From Gymnothorax reevesii (Eukaryota; Chordata; Actinopteri; Anguilliformes; Muraenidae), in contig CM056573.1 of NCBI GenBank assembly GCA_029721435.1, positions 126,708,447-126,772,446 of the forward strand: a stretch of DNA of 64,000 nt, written 5' to 3'. A program made the translations under genes and the position numbers. This document shows, one piece after another, positions 9,028 to 19,216 of the stretch. Under the pieces are notes generated by a model. It did no database searches. It worked only from the letters and a program-made list of their open reading frames with translations, and was not told the origin of the DNA. Position 1 is the stretch's first letter. Each line of letters starts with the position of its first letter.

Positions 9028-11859
9028 GGCGTCAGTTTAGGGGGGGGACATGTCCCCTCCATTGTTTGTCAGAAGTCATTTTTGTCCCACTTTATCTCGC
9101 AGTGTTTTTTTTTTTAATTCAATGGGAAAAAAAATCGTCATACATATCATTTTATAGGAGTGACTGCAAACGGCCTCTAAATGTGCCTGCTTAGAAACGG
9201 GACTGGCTGCGTGCATATCACAACATCGTAACAACTTCAGCCAGAGTAAGACAGTTGCATAGACCCGAACAGACTCCAAATTTCTGCCACAAAGTAACCC
9301 AGGATAAGGACAAGAAAGAGCTGAGTCGCCAATAGGCATGTTCTCATCAGACCGAAGTTTTAAACATGCGCAGTATTATACGGTTGAGAAATTAGCCCGA
9401 TGCCAAATTTGTCAGCTATTCTTACTGTTTGAAGACACGAATAGCGCGTTGATCGGGCATATTTCCCCCAAAATCTTGATATGGTTACCGAAATATTCAG
9501 CGAATTTAAAAACTCGCCAATCGACTGGTTGTCATATTTGTTTGCATTCGGAATCATGACATTTCAATATCATTTGAGCATTAAAAGTATGATCATGATT
9601 CTTCTGCAATCATTACAGTGTTATCAAACAAGACTATGTATGTTTTGACTATCGGTTGTCTACTAAGTGGCCGGAACAATAATAATATCACTCACTTGAG
9701 CACAGTGATATATAAACCATAAATTATCAAAGCCTATCTCTATCATGGGTGTCCTATTAACAATAATTCATTGCATTTTATGACAAAGCGACATGCTTAA
9801 TCCACACACGTTTTAGAAAATATCAATTAAATTAACAAATTTCTTATTTTCTTTGATTTTATTTTTCTTTCACACTGATTTGCAAATATATCAAGGTGAT
9901 TGCTGTGTAATGTTTTGTCCAATGTCAAGTCTGTATTTGATTTGATCATGTGACCAGGGTGACAGCTGATAGTTCGAGCGCGAAATGTGAAGATCAGACT
10001 TACAAGCAAATTTTCTAACCTCCATTCAAACATAAAACAGTAGTCAATAAAGAAAAGAAAATAAAGAACAGGGGGAGAGGGTAGCAAAGCTGCCAAAACT
10101 AAGTTCATTCGGCTTTCTTACCAGAAATTGCCGCACCGCAGACGACTCCCTCAAGCAACGATGCAGCCAGCTGGTAACAGATCAAGCTAAGATAGCGGTC
10201 GACCTAAATAATGATAACCCTCATGGCTCATGCATAAATTTCAAGACACGTCGAGGAATTTGCTCTATGCAAAGCTTGCCGAATACCGTATGAATAGGTA
10301 AGTAGGCCTATAAGTGACTTTTGTTTTAGTCCAGAGTCGTTTTTATACATAGGATATGGCAGAAATAAGGCTGTCTGTACAGTAAATTGATCATTTTATG
10401 GGGGTTATGCCAACGGTGTTCAGCTGGGCCATTTGGGGGACATGGTGGCATTGTTTCAAATATATTTAAATATTGTCAAATATTGCTGCTTTCGGCCATC
10501 TCGTCGTGTGTTTTTTCAAGTCACTATCATATCCTGTCTTTATGTGAAATAATGCTCTATTGAGGTAACGTTAGCTGCACAAAAATAGTTTTTGGATGTT
10601 TTAAGTGACCCAAGTATGGCGGTAGAGGAGAAAGTTGCGCATGCCCTAGCAACCTGATATGTCATCTGTAACATGGCTGTTGCTTTTAAATGCTATTACC
10701 ACGTTCAGCAGCTCTAGAAAGTAAACCCTAAATTTTCTTGACTGGATGTAGTCAAAACACCCGAATGCTTCTCTGGGTACCCAAACATCAAGGTGAGCCG
10801 AAAAAGTACTGATGCCATATGATATTGAATATGGAATTCCTTTCCAGCTGATGACCAATTTCGTCCTTGTTTTTTTCCCCCAGAAATTTAACGTTCGCTT
10901 GTGCCCCAGTGAAATATTACCTGCGGTATTAACTGTTAACAATGGTATTCGTACATTATTTTTCGCAGTTTGACCGGGGTGCTATACTCTTGTATTTATG
11001 CATGTGCATGTGACCTGGTTTAATAGTGCTGCCCACTAAAATGGGGCTCCCCCAAAAGCCAATGTGTAATTCGAACCCTGGTCGTAAGTGTTACTCATTT
11101 CCCTCTACAAACTGCGTAACCCAGGGATATGCCGCCCCGCGTTAAGATTTTCCTATCCCGGGGTTCGTTAACTCCGATGTGTGTTCCCATTACCACTTAT
11201 TACTCGGCGTTTCGGTGTTCGGTTTGCTCCTTGGGATTTACCATTTCTGCTACGTTCGTTGATAAACGCCAATTTCTGCAAATTACTTCATCAGTTTTTC
11301 TGGTAATCATTCACCATCGCTGGCGTTGGCTTTATTTAAACAATGAAATGAAATGTAATTTGCAGGTATCAATCCTGCGATCGAATTCCTCGCGGTTGAA
11401 AAAAAAAAAAAACTAGGTTTATCTTCTAATTCAATACATGACGGTAGTCAGGTTTCCATTGCGCTATTTTAATGTGCTTTTTTTTTAAATCAAATTGCGA
11501 CCTCCTCTTCTACTATTGTAGGCTACTGTAGGGCCTGTTCAAAGGTAACAAGTGATTTATTGCTAACTTGTGGAAAACCTGGCTTAATACACTGGAGTTT
11601 ATTTGCTCCAAGCCGGTTGATGGAAATGCAGGTCATTCGCATTTCCTTTGAAGTGAATTGTCTAAAATTCGCCAAAAAATCGCTTGATGTGAAATGGAAA
11701 CTCGACTATTGACATAAAACATAAAATAAGCTCATGCATGTGATGGTAGCATTTCACCAAAAGTGAAAATATTAATAAATGTCATTTTCCCCACCACTTC
11801 TCAAAACGCACTCATTCTGATAGTTATCGTCCCCCCACTTTTCAAAACAAACTGACGCC
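9028..11859. mobile_element. Candidate nested element inside the nuclease gene's intron
   Basis: Terminal repeats GGCGTCAGTTT (9028-9038) and AAACTGACGCC (11,849-11,859) bound 2.83 kb that lies wholly in the intron (8949-11,964) of the nuclease gene. Both subterminal regions have G/C runs next to the repeat (a GGGGACATGTCCCC palindrome at 9044-9057; CCCCCCAC at 11,831-11,838). I see no clear target duplication and no coding sequence of a known transposase. The family is unknown. A GGGACATGTCCC palindrome next to an AAACCTACGCCC end also occurs at 61,868-61,915. Confidence 0.5.
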
Positions 11860-11964
11860 CATGCTAACAACATCTACATGACATTAATATTTTGTTAATT
11901 TATTTCAGATGCACAACAAAATGGGTAATTACATGTGAACAGGGGAATATATCATACAGATTAC

Positions 11965-13180
11965 CTGTTCACCGTCAGTAGCAACCAGGATGGACTCCAC
12001 CACTTACTTAGACAGGAAGCTGAACAATTCTTCTTTGTTCTCGTTGACTCGGAGTAAACTGTGCCAGTTCCCAGGTAGCAGGGCAGAGCCAGTGACACGT
12101 CTGCGGATTCCCTTGCCTCTGTTGGCTCTTGCATTTGCCTTCAGGCTGCCAGGCTGGTCCCACACTAAATCCAGACGAGATCAATGTTGAATCTGTGACA
12201 GAATGTATGGGATGAACACTTCTGTGGCGTAGTCAAGAAATGTTTTGCTCTGGCCTGGGCTCAGCATTTGAACTATTGCAGCTCCATCAGGGATCACAGA
12301 GGACACTGGTGGTACGTCTGACTTTGGTTCTACAAGCTGTTCTAAGGGCTCCAGCAAGTCAGCTTTAAGACCCAACCGGAGCTGTCCATTCTGCGAGAGT
12401 GCAGGTGGATATGTGCTATTCTCATGTTTGAAAAACTGCTCGAGATCACTATTTCTGGTTTGGCAGGCGATGTATAGCCTGGAGAAGAGTTCCAAATCAC
12501 TCTTTGCAGAAGCTAGTTGTTGCTTGCTTTTATGGGCAGTTTTCCCCTTGATGGACGCAAATAACGGGAGCTTGTTGCATTTGATAACATCATTGAGTGG
12601 CTTGGATCTGTCTGTCAGACGTTCCTTCTCAAATGAATGAAATTGAATTCGCCCAATCTGCACAGCTGTACGAACAGTCTCTACTGCTGCTGGGCCCAAA
12701 ATCTCGTGTGTATACAGGCCCAGCAAGTCTGTGCTTTCTTCTTTAAAAGGGCTGCCCATCTCCTCGATCACTGTTGTCAGTGCACGAACATCTTGGACAA
12801 ACTTCTTCTGTACACTGTCAACTTGCTCATGGTGGCGGGTGTGCTCTCCTCTTTGGTGCAGTTGTTGTGAGGTCTCAAATTCTGTGATTACCCGAGCAAC
12901 TTCTGGGCCAGCCACCATCCAACATCGAAGGGCACTTGGGTTTTCAGCGAGGCCCACTGCCCCACCATCGCCTTTGACTGTGGCATTGTTTTGTTCATGT
13001 GCTTGGTCTAAGGCGATGGCAGAGAAAGCATGCCTGGTCTTCTTGGATGTGAAGTGGAACTTTGCAGCAACATCTGGGTGTCTATCATCAAGGCCAACCA
13101 TGTCCCTGATGTGCACTGGAAGCCAGCGTGCATAGTGGACATGATCCAAAGCAGCAAACCATGCAGCTAGCTCTGACAGG
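11965..13180 (-). pseudogene. Upstream exon of the nuclease-type transposon protein
   Basis: The frame is continuous from about 13,180 (LSELAAWFAALDHVHYARW) to a splice donor CAG|GTAATC at 11,965. It encodes about 400 residues ending NENKEELFSFLSK and ESILVATDGEQ, in phase with the exon at 8948. Blocks such as ARWLPVHIRDM, DQAHEQNN, KGDGGAVGL, LRCWMVAGPEVAR and LFSRLYIACQTR recall from memory an N-terminal region found with the HKEADTR nuclease region in one family. Two in-frame stops interrupt it, TGA after SQIQH (12,181-12,183) and TAA after FSFLSK, so this copy is dead. The start is missing: homology ends at a CTA repeat. Confidence 0.7.
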
Positions 13181-13185
13181 GTGTC

Positions 13186-13209
13186 CTACTACTACTACTA
13201 CTACTACTG
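13186..13209. repeat. (CTA)n microsatellite at the broken 5' end of the nuclease gene
   Basis: Eight tandem CTA/ACT units separate the last recognisable codons of the nuclease-type gene from the right TIR. The gene start and any promoter that should lie here are absent, so the repeat marks a deletion junction. Confidence 0.85.
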
Positions 13210-13570
13210 TCATTGAACATGTATCAGTGGCTGTAGCATTATTTAGGGGACCGATGATATCTTGAGATCCAACAAAGGAGCAAGTGAACCCACTTAGAAG
13301 TAGCACCATTAAATTCCTTGACCTCAAATATGTACATCTAGACACTAAAATGAAGTATCTAGCTGGTACAGAACCAGAATTATTTGTAATTTAAGATTTT
13401 TCAGCCGCCATTTTGAAATTCAATATGGCGGCCACACTGGGGTGAATTCAAAAGTGGTTCCATATCTGAAAATGTTCTCAATATAATATTCTATCATTCT
13501 GACAAATTTGGTGCTTCCATCACTAAATGCACAATTCTTATTAAATTTTTGCTATGCCGCTGCACTAACA

Positions 13571-14167
13571 CCATATACACTAATGCATCCCATGCCATCA
13601 GAGATGCTGGCTTATGAACTGAACACTGATAACAGGAGGGGTGGTCTTTCTCCTCTTTAGCCCAGAGGACATGATGCCCATGATTTCCAACAAGAATGTC
13701 AAATTTGGACTCGTCTGACCGCAGAACACTTTGCCACTTTGCTACAGACCATTTGAGCCTTGGTCCACAGAACACGGCAGCGCCTCTGGATCATGTTCAA
13801 CAATGGCTTCCTTTTTGCATGATAGTTTTAGGTAGCATCTGTGGATGGCACGGCGGACTGTGTGTACAGACAGTGGTTTCTTAAAGTATTCCTGGGCCCA
13901 TATATTAATGTCAATGACAGAATCATGCCGGCGAGTGATGCAGTGGCGTCTGAGGGCCCGAAGATTACAAGTGTCCAGTAATGGTCTTTGGCCTTATCCC
14001 TTACGCACAGAGATTTTTCCAGTTTCTCTGAATCTTTTGATAATGTTATGCACTGTCGATGTTGATGCTTTCAAAGCCTTCGCAATTTGACATTAGGAAC
14101 ACTGTTTCTAAAGTAATCCACAATTTTTTTTACGCAAGCCTTCACAGGTTGGAGAGCCTCTGGCCAT
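13571..14167 (-). pseudogene. Tc1-C transposase, N-terminal piece
   Basis: The start is the ATG at 14,167 (MARGSPTCE). The DNA-binding region is readable but interrupted by stops: STVHNIIKRFRETGKISV, then LRALRRHCI and WAQEYFKKPLS. The catalytic domain begins near 13,775 with [10 protein letters not shown] (first catalytic Asp), VGNHGHHV and [10 protein letters not shown], and is cut at 13,570 by the nuclease-coding element. At least four stops or frameshifts exist in the N-terminal third. It belongs with the 7169-7540 piece. Confidence 0.82.
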
Positions 14168-14530
14168 CTTTACTTCTGAGAGACTCAGCCTCTCTAAGAC
14201 ATCCCTTTTACAGCCAATCATGTTACACACCTGATGCCAGTTAACTTAATTAGTTGTAAATGTTCTGTCAGCTGATGCTCTTATATATTAATTGCTTTTT
14301 CAGCCCTTTTTTGCCTTTGTCCCAACTTTTTTGAGACCTGTTGCAGCCAGAAAATTTGAAATAAGCTCATTTTATGGATAAAAATGTAAAATGTCTCAGT
14401 TTCAACATTTGAAATGTTATCTATGTTCTATTGTTAGGAACATGCTAGCTTGTGATCTAAAAGTGATCTTGCATTTAGATTTTATTCACAATTTACACTT
14501 TGTCCCAACTATTTCAGAATTGGGGTTGTA

Positions 14531-14764
14531 CGTGATGCCATAAACATATTTCAAAATAGATGGGGCAACAAAAGATTTGAAAAGTTTTATAATCCTAAAA
14601 AGGTACATCTGGTGGAACATCTTACAGCTAATTTCATTTAATGGCAACAGGTAACTAACATAATTGGGTATAAAAGAGCATCCCAGTGAGGCTTAGCCTT
14701 TCTGAAGTAAAGATGGCAAGAATTTCACTAGTCTGTGAAAGACTATGAATAACAATTGAAAACC
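14531..14764 (+). pseudogene. Tc1-B 5' leader and first codons
   Basis: This resumes Tc1-B exactly after Tc1-C. The leader contains GGTATAAAAGAGCATCCCAG, the TATA-like box common to this Tc1 family, and the start codon (ATG 14,713; MARISLVCE) corresponds to MARGSPTCE in Tc1-C. The frame ends almost at once and the next recognisable codons lie after an interruption that runs to about 16,535. Confidence 0.65.
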
Positions 14765-15176
14765 TGCGCGCAAACAGTACTAAAGTCATATTTTGTCAAA
14801 AATGAGCTGACACCAGTATTAAAAGCCAGAATGGCCAGAACATCATCTGGTGCCAAAGATTTCACAGAAGAAGTACTCAAGTCCTGTGTATTGGTGTGTT
14901 GCCACTGTGAAATTCACCAAAATTTAGCACAAGAAATAACCAAGTCTGTGAAAGTTCAAGACTGTTCAATCAAAATCCTAGACTGTGCCATGTGACGAGT
15001 CTAGAAAATGGCAACCATGGAGGCTGGGAAGTTGGCTTCATCAAAGTACTCCAGTCCATCAATTTAGTAGTGAAAAGTACGTAAGTCTAGGTATTTTCCA
15101 GAAAGAAAGTACTATCTTCGTAATACATGGGCATTTTTCCACAAAAAGAGTTTGTCACCTCTCAATGGCCCTCATT
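14765..15176. other. Unassigned insert between Tc1-B pieces
   Basis: With 16,378-16,534 it flanks the Harbinger-like element, so it belongs to something that entered Tc1-B before the Harbinger did. I see no terminal repeats or coding motifs. ACTCAAGTCCT occurs both near its start (14,876) and near the far end (16,509), which could be a coincidence or a degraded direct repeat. Confidence 0.4.
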
Positions 15177-16377
15177 CATCATCAAACTTGCGCAGGATCT
15201 GGTGTAGATTCTGATGTAAATATCAGCATTCGCCAAGTGTCACGTCTGATTTACGAAAAATGTGTACGTTGCTGATTTCGGTGAAGAACTGACGTGGCGT
15301 TGATAAATCTGGCGGCTGAAACCAATCATAATGTACATGACACGCCCCTATAAATTAATGCTCCGGGAGGCAAGTCCTGCCCACTTTACGACATGGACTC
15401 TCGAAAGACAGCAAAGAAGAAGAACTTCACTGAGGAGGAAATTTTAATTATCACATTCGATGTGGAGAAAAAAACAAAATAATTTTATTTGGAAGCCTTA
15501 AGCGTGGCATCAAGGGAGCCCAGAAGGCTGCAGTTTGGAAAACTATTGCTGCTGTGGTAAACACTGTTGGGGTGGAAAACCGGAGTGCAGCAGAGGTTTG
15601 ATTTAATTCATGAATGAATTCAATTTATAGATCCATGATATTTCATGTTATATAGCCAACATAACTGACAATCCAAATGCTTTACATGTTGGTGAAAAAA
15701 AATGGTCTGATTTTAAGATCGCCACCAAAAAAATGGGTTGCGGTGCTCAGGCACAGCAGCGCACGCACTGGTGGAGGCAATCAGGCTCAAACCTCCAGCT
15801 GTCACCGTTTGAGGAGCGCGTGGCAGCACTGATAGGCTCCCCCTCCATCGTGGGAATACGAGGCGGTGGAGACACGGATGAGTCCCCACCGCTTCGATCG
15901 GAGCAGCATGAGGGTAATTAGATTAAAATACAGTCTGCAGAGATGACTGTTCATTGTACTTTTATTGGTAAGCGCATTGCACTTAATCAAATTGATTGTA
16001 ATTGTCAGCCGTCTGGCCTGACTAGCAGGTTGTCTCAAAATATAAGTTTAATTAATTTCTCAACACAGGTGTCTTATTTATTCATTTATTTATTTATTCA
16101 TTTTATTTCTTTATTTAGCCTATTTTTTGATTTTACTAATAAGAACAACGACATCATGACGTCCACATCACTGATTATAATTTATACATCATTTTGACAG
16201 CTACACTCGTTTCTGCATGTTGTACGCTGGTTTCAAATGTGCGTACGCCTGGTCAGACCTGGCATGAGATTTTTGCGTGCCGTTTGCTCACGTTCAGATT
16301 GATAAATGCCGATCCTTGTGGCAGATTTGGCGTACACCCATTTTTTTTGGTGTACACACGTTTGATAAATGAGGACC
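15177..16377 (+). mobile_element. PIF/Harbinger-like element carrying only the Myb-like gene
   Basis: The ends are GGCCCTCATTCATC (15,177) and the complement GATAAATGAGGACC (16,377), with further subterminal similarity (AAACTTGCG / AAACGTGTG). Flanking AAT and ATT could be a decayed 3-bp TSD. The only gene seen is a two-exon Myb/SANT-like protein (15,393-15,921). No DDE transposase ORF is present, so this 1.2-kb copy was non-autonomous. Confidence 0.72.
15393..15921 (+). pseudogene. Harbinger Myb/SANT-like accessory protein (two exons, frameshifted)
   Basis: Exon 1 starts at ATG 15,393 (MDSRKTAKKKNFTEEEI), a Myb/SANT-like DNA-binding domain. After a frameshift in an A-run at 15,468-15,475 it continues LFGSLKRGIKGAQKAAVWK and GVENRSAAEV to a donor GAG|GTTTG at 15,595. 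Exon 2 (about 15,692-15,921) begins KKWSDFKIATKKMGCG and ends in the variable tail IGSPSIVGIRGG. In PIF/Harbinger elements this protein binds the transposase and carries it to the nucleus and DNA. The exon 2 acceptor is weak (TTG before the junction). The frameshift makes it a pseudogene. Confidence 0.72.
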
Positions 16378-16534
16378 ATTAACCCCTGGAAACTGCAGTG
16401 GGCTCCATAGTATGCTACCATTAAAAAATATTATCTGCAACATGTTTTGAAAACTTTGACCCCCAAAAATCTCAAAAGTGTCATTATGTGCCTCAGATGC
16501 TTCTTGCACTCAAGTCCTCAATTTATGATTAACG

Positions 16535-17219
16535 TGTCTCAGTGTAAAATTGCCAAGGATTCAGGAATTTCATAATTTACGGTTAGTAACACAATTAAGT
16601 GATTCAGAGAACGTGGAGACATCTCTACGCAAAAGACAAGGCCAAAATCCAGCATCGCATGGCTGCGATCTTCAGGTTGTCAGGCATCACTCCATAAAAT
16701 ACAGGCAGGATTCAGTCGTAGAAATCACTACTTTGGCTCAGGAACATTTCTGAAAACTACTGTCAGTGAACATAGTTTGTCGCTGCGTTCACAAATGCAA
16801 GTGAAAACTATTATGTAAAGCTAAAACTATTAACAAGATCCAGTCGCACTCTCTTGGCCCAAGCTCATTTAAAATCGACTAAGGCAAACTGGAAAATTGT
16901 CCTTTGGTCTGATCAATCAAAATGTGAAATTCATTTTGAAAATCACAGACATTGGGTCCACTGGGTTAAAGAAGATAGGACCATCAGGCTTTTTTTTTTT
17001 TTTTTTTAATCAGCGCACAGTTCAAAAACCAGCATCCATGATAGTATGAGGGTGCGTTAGTGCACATAGCATGGATAACTTGCATGTCTGTGAAGGCATT
17101 ATTAATGCTGAATGATATATACAGGTTTTAGAGCAACATATACATCCGTATATATTTTTCAGGGACAGTCTTATTTCCCCAAAGGGATGCAAAACACCAC
17201 ACTCAGCATGCATTTCAAG
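16535..17219 (+). pseudogene. Tc1-B transposase, middle piece
   Basis: Highly decayed. Readable blocks in several frames correspond to the Tc1 linker (16,618-16,660), the second helix-turn-helix (TLAQEHF near 16,735), and the start of the catalytic domain (a WSDQSKCEIHFENH-like stretch near 16,910 with the first Asp). These are followed by HRHWVH and the segment matching KPASMIV (17,030). It breaks off at 17,219, where Tc1-D inserted at a TA. Its multiple stops and indels fit its place as the oldest layer. Confidence 0.75.
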
Positions 17220-17221
17220 TA

Positions 17222-18225
17222 CAAAACCCAAAACCAGTGAAGTTGGCACGTTATGTAAATCGTAGATAAAAACAGAATACAATGATTTGCAAATCCTTTT
17301 CAACTTATATTTAATTAAATACACTGCAAAGACAAGATGTTTAATGTTCAAACTGAGAAACTTTTTAAAAAAAATAATAATCATTAAGTTAGAATTTAAA
17401 GGGAGCAACACATTGCAAAAAAGTTTGCACTGGGGCCTTTTTACCACTGTGTTACATCGTCTTTCCTTTTAACGACACTCAGTAAACGTTTGGGAACTGA
17501 GGAGACCAATTTTTGAAGCTTTTCAGGTGGAACTCTTTCCCATTCTTGCTTGATGTACAGCTTAAGTTCTTCAACAGTCCGGGGTCTCTGTTCTCGTATT
17601 TTACGCTTCATAATGCGCCACACATTTTCAATGGGAGACAGGTCTGGACTACAGGCAGGCCAGTGTAGTACCCGCAGTCTTTCACTACGGTGCCATGCTG
17701 TTGTAACACGTGCAGAATGTGGCTTGACATTGTCTTGCTGAAATAAGCAAGGGCGTCCATGAAAAAGACATTGCTTGGATGGCAACATATGTTGCTCCAA
17801 AACCTGTATGTACCTTTCAGCATTAATGGTACCTTCACATATGTGTAAGTTGCCCAAGCCTTGGGTACTAATACACCCCCATACCATCACAGATGCTGGC
17901 TTTTGAACTTTGCGCCTATAACAGTCCGGATGGCTCTTTTCCTCTTTGGTCCGGAGGACTCGACGTCCACAGTTTCTAAAAATAATTTGAAATGTGGACT
18001 CGTCAGACCACAGAACACTTTTCCACTTTGCATAAGTCCATCTTAGATGAGCTTGGGCCCAGCGAAGCCGGCGGCGTTTCCGGGTGCTGTTGATAAATGG
18101 CTTTCACTTTGCATTGTAGAGTTTTAACTTGCACTTGCAGATGTAGTGACAAACTGTCGTTACTGACAGTGGTTTTCTGAAGTGTTCCTGAGCCTATGTG
18201 GTGATGTCCTTTACACGCTGATGTC
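17222..18225 (-). mobile_element. Tc1-D: copy of the Tc1-A family inserted in Tc1-B, lacking its other end
   Basis: The left TIR starts CAAAACCCAAAACCAGTG at 17,222 after TA (17,220-17,221), identical in type to Tc1-A. The transposase reads on the minus strand. The coding sequence is lost upstream of about 18,225, where sequence of a different Tc1 family (Tc1-E) begins. The second TIR is therefore missing, probably by deletion between the neighbouring elements. Confidence 0.82.
17441..18103 (-). pseudogene. Tc1-D transposase catalytic domain, open for about 220 codons
   Basis: From just after the TGA at 18,104-18,106 the frame is open to the natural stop at 17,441. It reads KPFINSTRKRRRLRW, WSDESTFQI (Asp 1), KPASVMVWGC, FQQDNVKPH (Asp 2) and SPIENVW (Glu, 34 residues later), ending SSVPKRLLSVVKRK. 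All three catalytic acids of the DD34E triad are present. Upstream of the TGA the N-terminal DNA-binding half is only partly present and fused out of frame to Tc1-E. The TGA is shared with Tc1-A, so the common ancestor of the two copies may already have carried it. Confidence 0.82.
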
Positions 18226-18584
18226 TGTGTGTAAGTATTTGTACAGTACTGTACTTCATGGAGCCGGTTACGGATGGCCTGGGCACAAACATGGCTTCCA
18301 GTTGCTTCCTCCACTTTGGTGGCAAGACTGGAGGCCGAGGACTGTCTCTCCCTCTGTACCAGCAGGGAGAAGTACCGCTCAGTGCACTGATTGGTCTTCC
18401 TGGGACGTCCTTTCCTGGCTGCATTGGCTATGCGCTCAGACTGTTTGTACTTCTTGATGATGTACTGCACGGTCGTGTGGCGTAATGATAGCCGAGTTCC
18501 AATTTTTCTGGTGCTTTGGCCTTCTTTATGTAGCTGAATGATTTGCTCCCGCGTTCGATGGAGTATCTCGCCTGTCTTAGCCAT
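18226..18584 (-). pseudogene. Tc1-E transposase N-terminus (helix-turn-helix)
   Basis: Start ATG at 18,584 (MAKTGEILHRTREQIIQLHK). The first helix-turn-helix (GQSTRKIGTRLSLRHTTVQY), the basic linker (ARKGRPRKT) and the second domain (AQAIRNRLHE) are intact for about 115 residues. The frame then runs on across the junction into Tc1-D read in the wrong frame, giving a spurious 193-residue product down to 18,003. The catalytic domain is missing. Confidence 0.72.
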
Positions 18585-18964
18585 ATATCACAGGAATGCA
18601 TTATGGGCATGGTCAGGCCATTTACATAGGCCAGTTTGTGTACAGAGGGAGTGTCCAGTTTGGTCACGCTTGACCAAATCAGACCAAGTGAGTCAACCAT
18701 GTCCTGTAAACATCTTGAGTCAATTTTAGGTGAGTATTATAAGTTTTGTGACTCACTAATCGAACTGTACAGATACTTATTGGGTCAGATAATCGCCTTT
18801 CTGACCAAATATGCCATTTTAACATTAAATATTTGTTTAAAACATATTGATTATCAAATATTTTAATCACTTTTACACACAATAGCAAGCATTTAGCCGA
18901 ATATACAAAAGCTGTTATGAAGTCGAATTTTCAAGTAGTGTACAAATACTTATTGGAGCCACTG
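18226..18964 (-). mobile_element. Tc1-E: internally deleted Tc1 of a different family
   Basis: The right end reads TGTACAAATACTTATTGG then AGCCACTG (18,964) before TA, a known-looking Tc1 TIR (CAGTGGCTCCAATAAG on the other strand). The left end has a degraded AAGTATTTGTACAG at 18,233. It holds only the N-terminal third of a transposase (about 18,240-18,584); the catalytic two thirds are deleted. To its right Tc1-B resumes immediately at 18,966. Confidence 0.68.
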
Positions 18965-19216
18965 TAAAAGAATAGATGATGTAACACAGTGGTAAACATT
19001 CCTTCATCCCTACCTTTTTTTTTTAAATGTCTTCATGGCGTCAATTTCAAATGAGCTAATATTTTTCAAAAAACAGTAAAATTTCTGTTTCAACGTCTGA
19101 TATGTTGTTTTTGTACTAATTTCAATTAACCTAGAGTTTAAATGTTTGCGTACTGTATATTTGCTTTCAATTTTTATTCACATTTTACGCAGCATTTCAA
19201 CTTTTATGAGCTTGTA

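Larger units (their letters stand above)
7548..13567 (-). mobile_element. 6.0-kb DNA transposon with ~280-bp TIRs and a FEN/XPG-like nuclease gene
   Basis: Terminal inverted repeats run 7548-7825 and 13,281-13,567, beginning TAGTACTGCGGCATA and, on the other strand, TAGTGCAGCGGCATA. A 3-bp ACA flanks both ends (7545-7547, 13,568-13,570), and Tc1-C sequence resumes outside. The element encodes one spliced gene on the minus strand (13,180 to 8103). Long TIRs, a 3-bp TSD and an XPG-like nuclease recall the Academ superfamily, described as having 3-4-bp TSDs and an XPG nuclease. I infer that link from general knowledge and did not confirm it. The 5' part of the gene appears lost at a CTA microsatellite next to the right TIR. 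Confidence 0.72.
5740..14528 (-). mobile_element. Tc1-C: Tc1 transposon inserted in Tc1-B, itself interrupted twice
   Basis: It starts CAACCCCAATTCCAAAATAG (5740) and ends with the complement (...CTATTTCAGAATTGGGGTTG, 14,528), flanked by TA at 5738-5739 and 14,529-14,530. The subterminal GTTGGGACAAAGTGTAAATT matches on both sides. The transposase reads on the minus strand in two pieces, N-terminal at 13,571-14,167 and C-terminal at 7169-7540. Between and beside them sit a solo LTR (5870-7046) and the 6.0-kb nuclease-coding element (7548-13,567). Without those insertions it is about 1.6 kb, the normal Tc1 size. Confidence 0.88.
5561..19214 (+). mobile_element. Tc1-B: ancient Tc1 copy split into pieces over 13.7 kb
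   Basis: The left end (TA at 5559-5560, then CAACCCTGGTTCCAAA...) and right end (...TTTTATGAGCTTG, TA at 19,215-19,216) fit a fish Tc1 family starting CAACCCCAATTCCAAA. Recognisable pieces in order are 5561-5737, 14,531 to about 14,764 (5' leader and start ATG at 14,713), about 16,535-17,219 (transposase middle), and 18,966-19,214 (C-terminal codons, 3' UTR and TIR). The pieces are collinear with one element. Between them lie Tc1-C, a segment with a Harbinger-like element, and Tc1-D plus Tc1-E. This is the oldest layer here, being the most diverged. Confidence 0.8.

Noticed and set aside
12731..13135. 134-codon plus-strand frame
   Set aside because: Antisense shadow of the upstream nuclease-gene exon.
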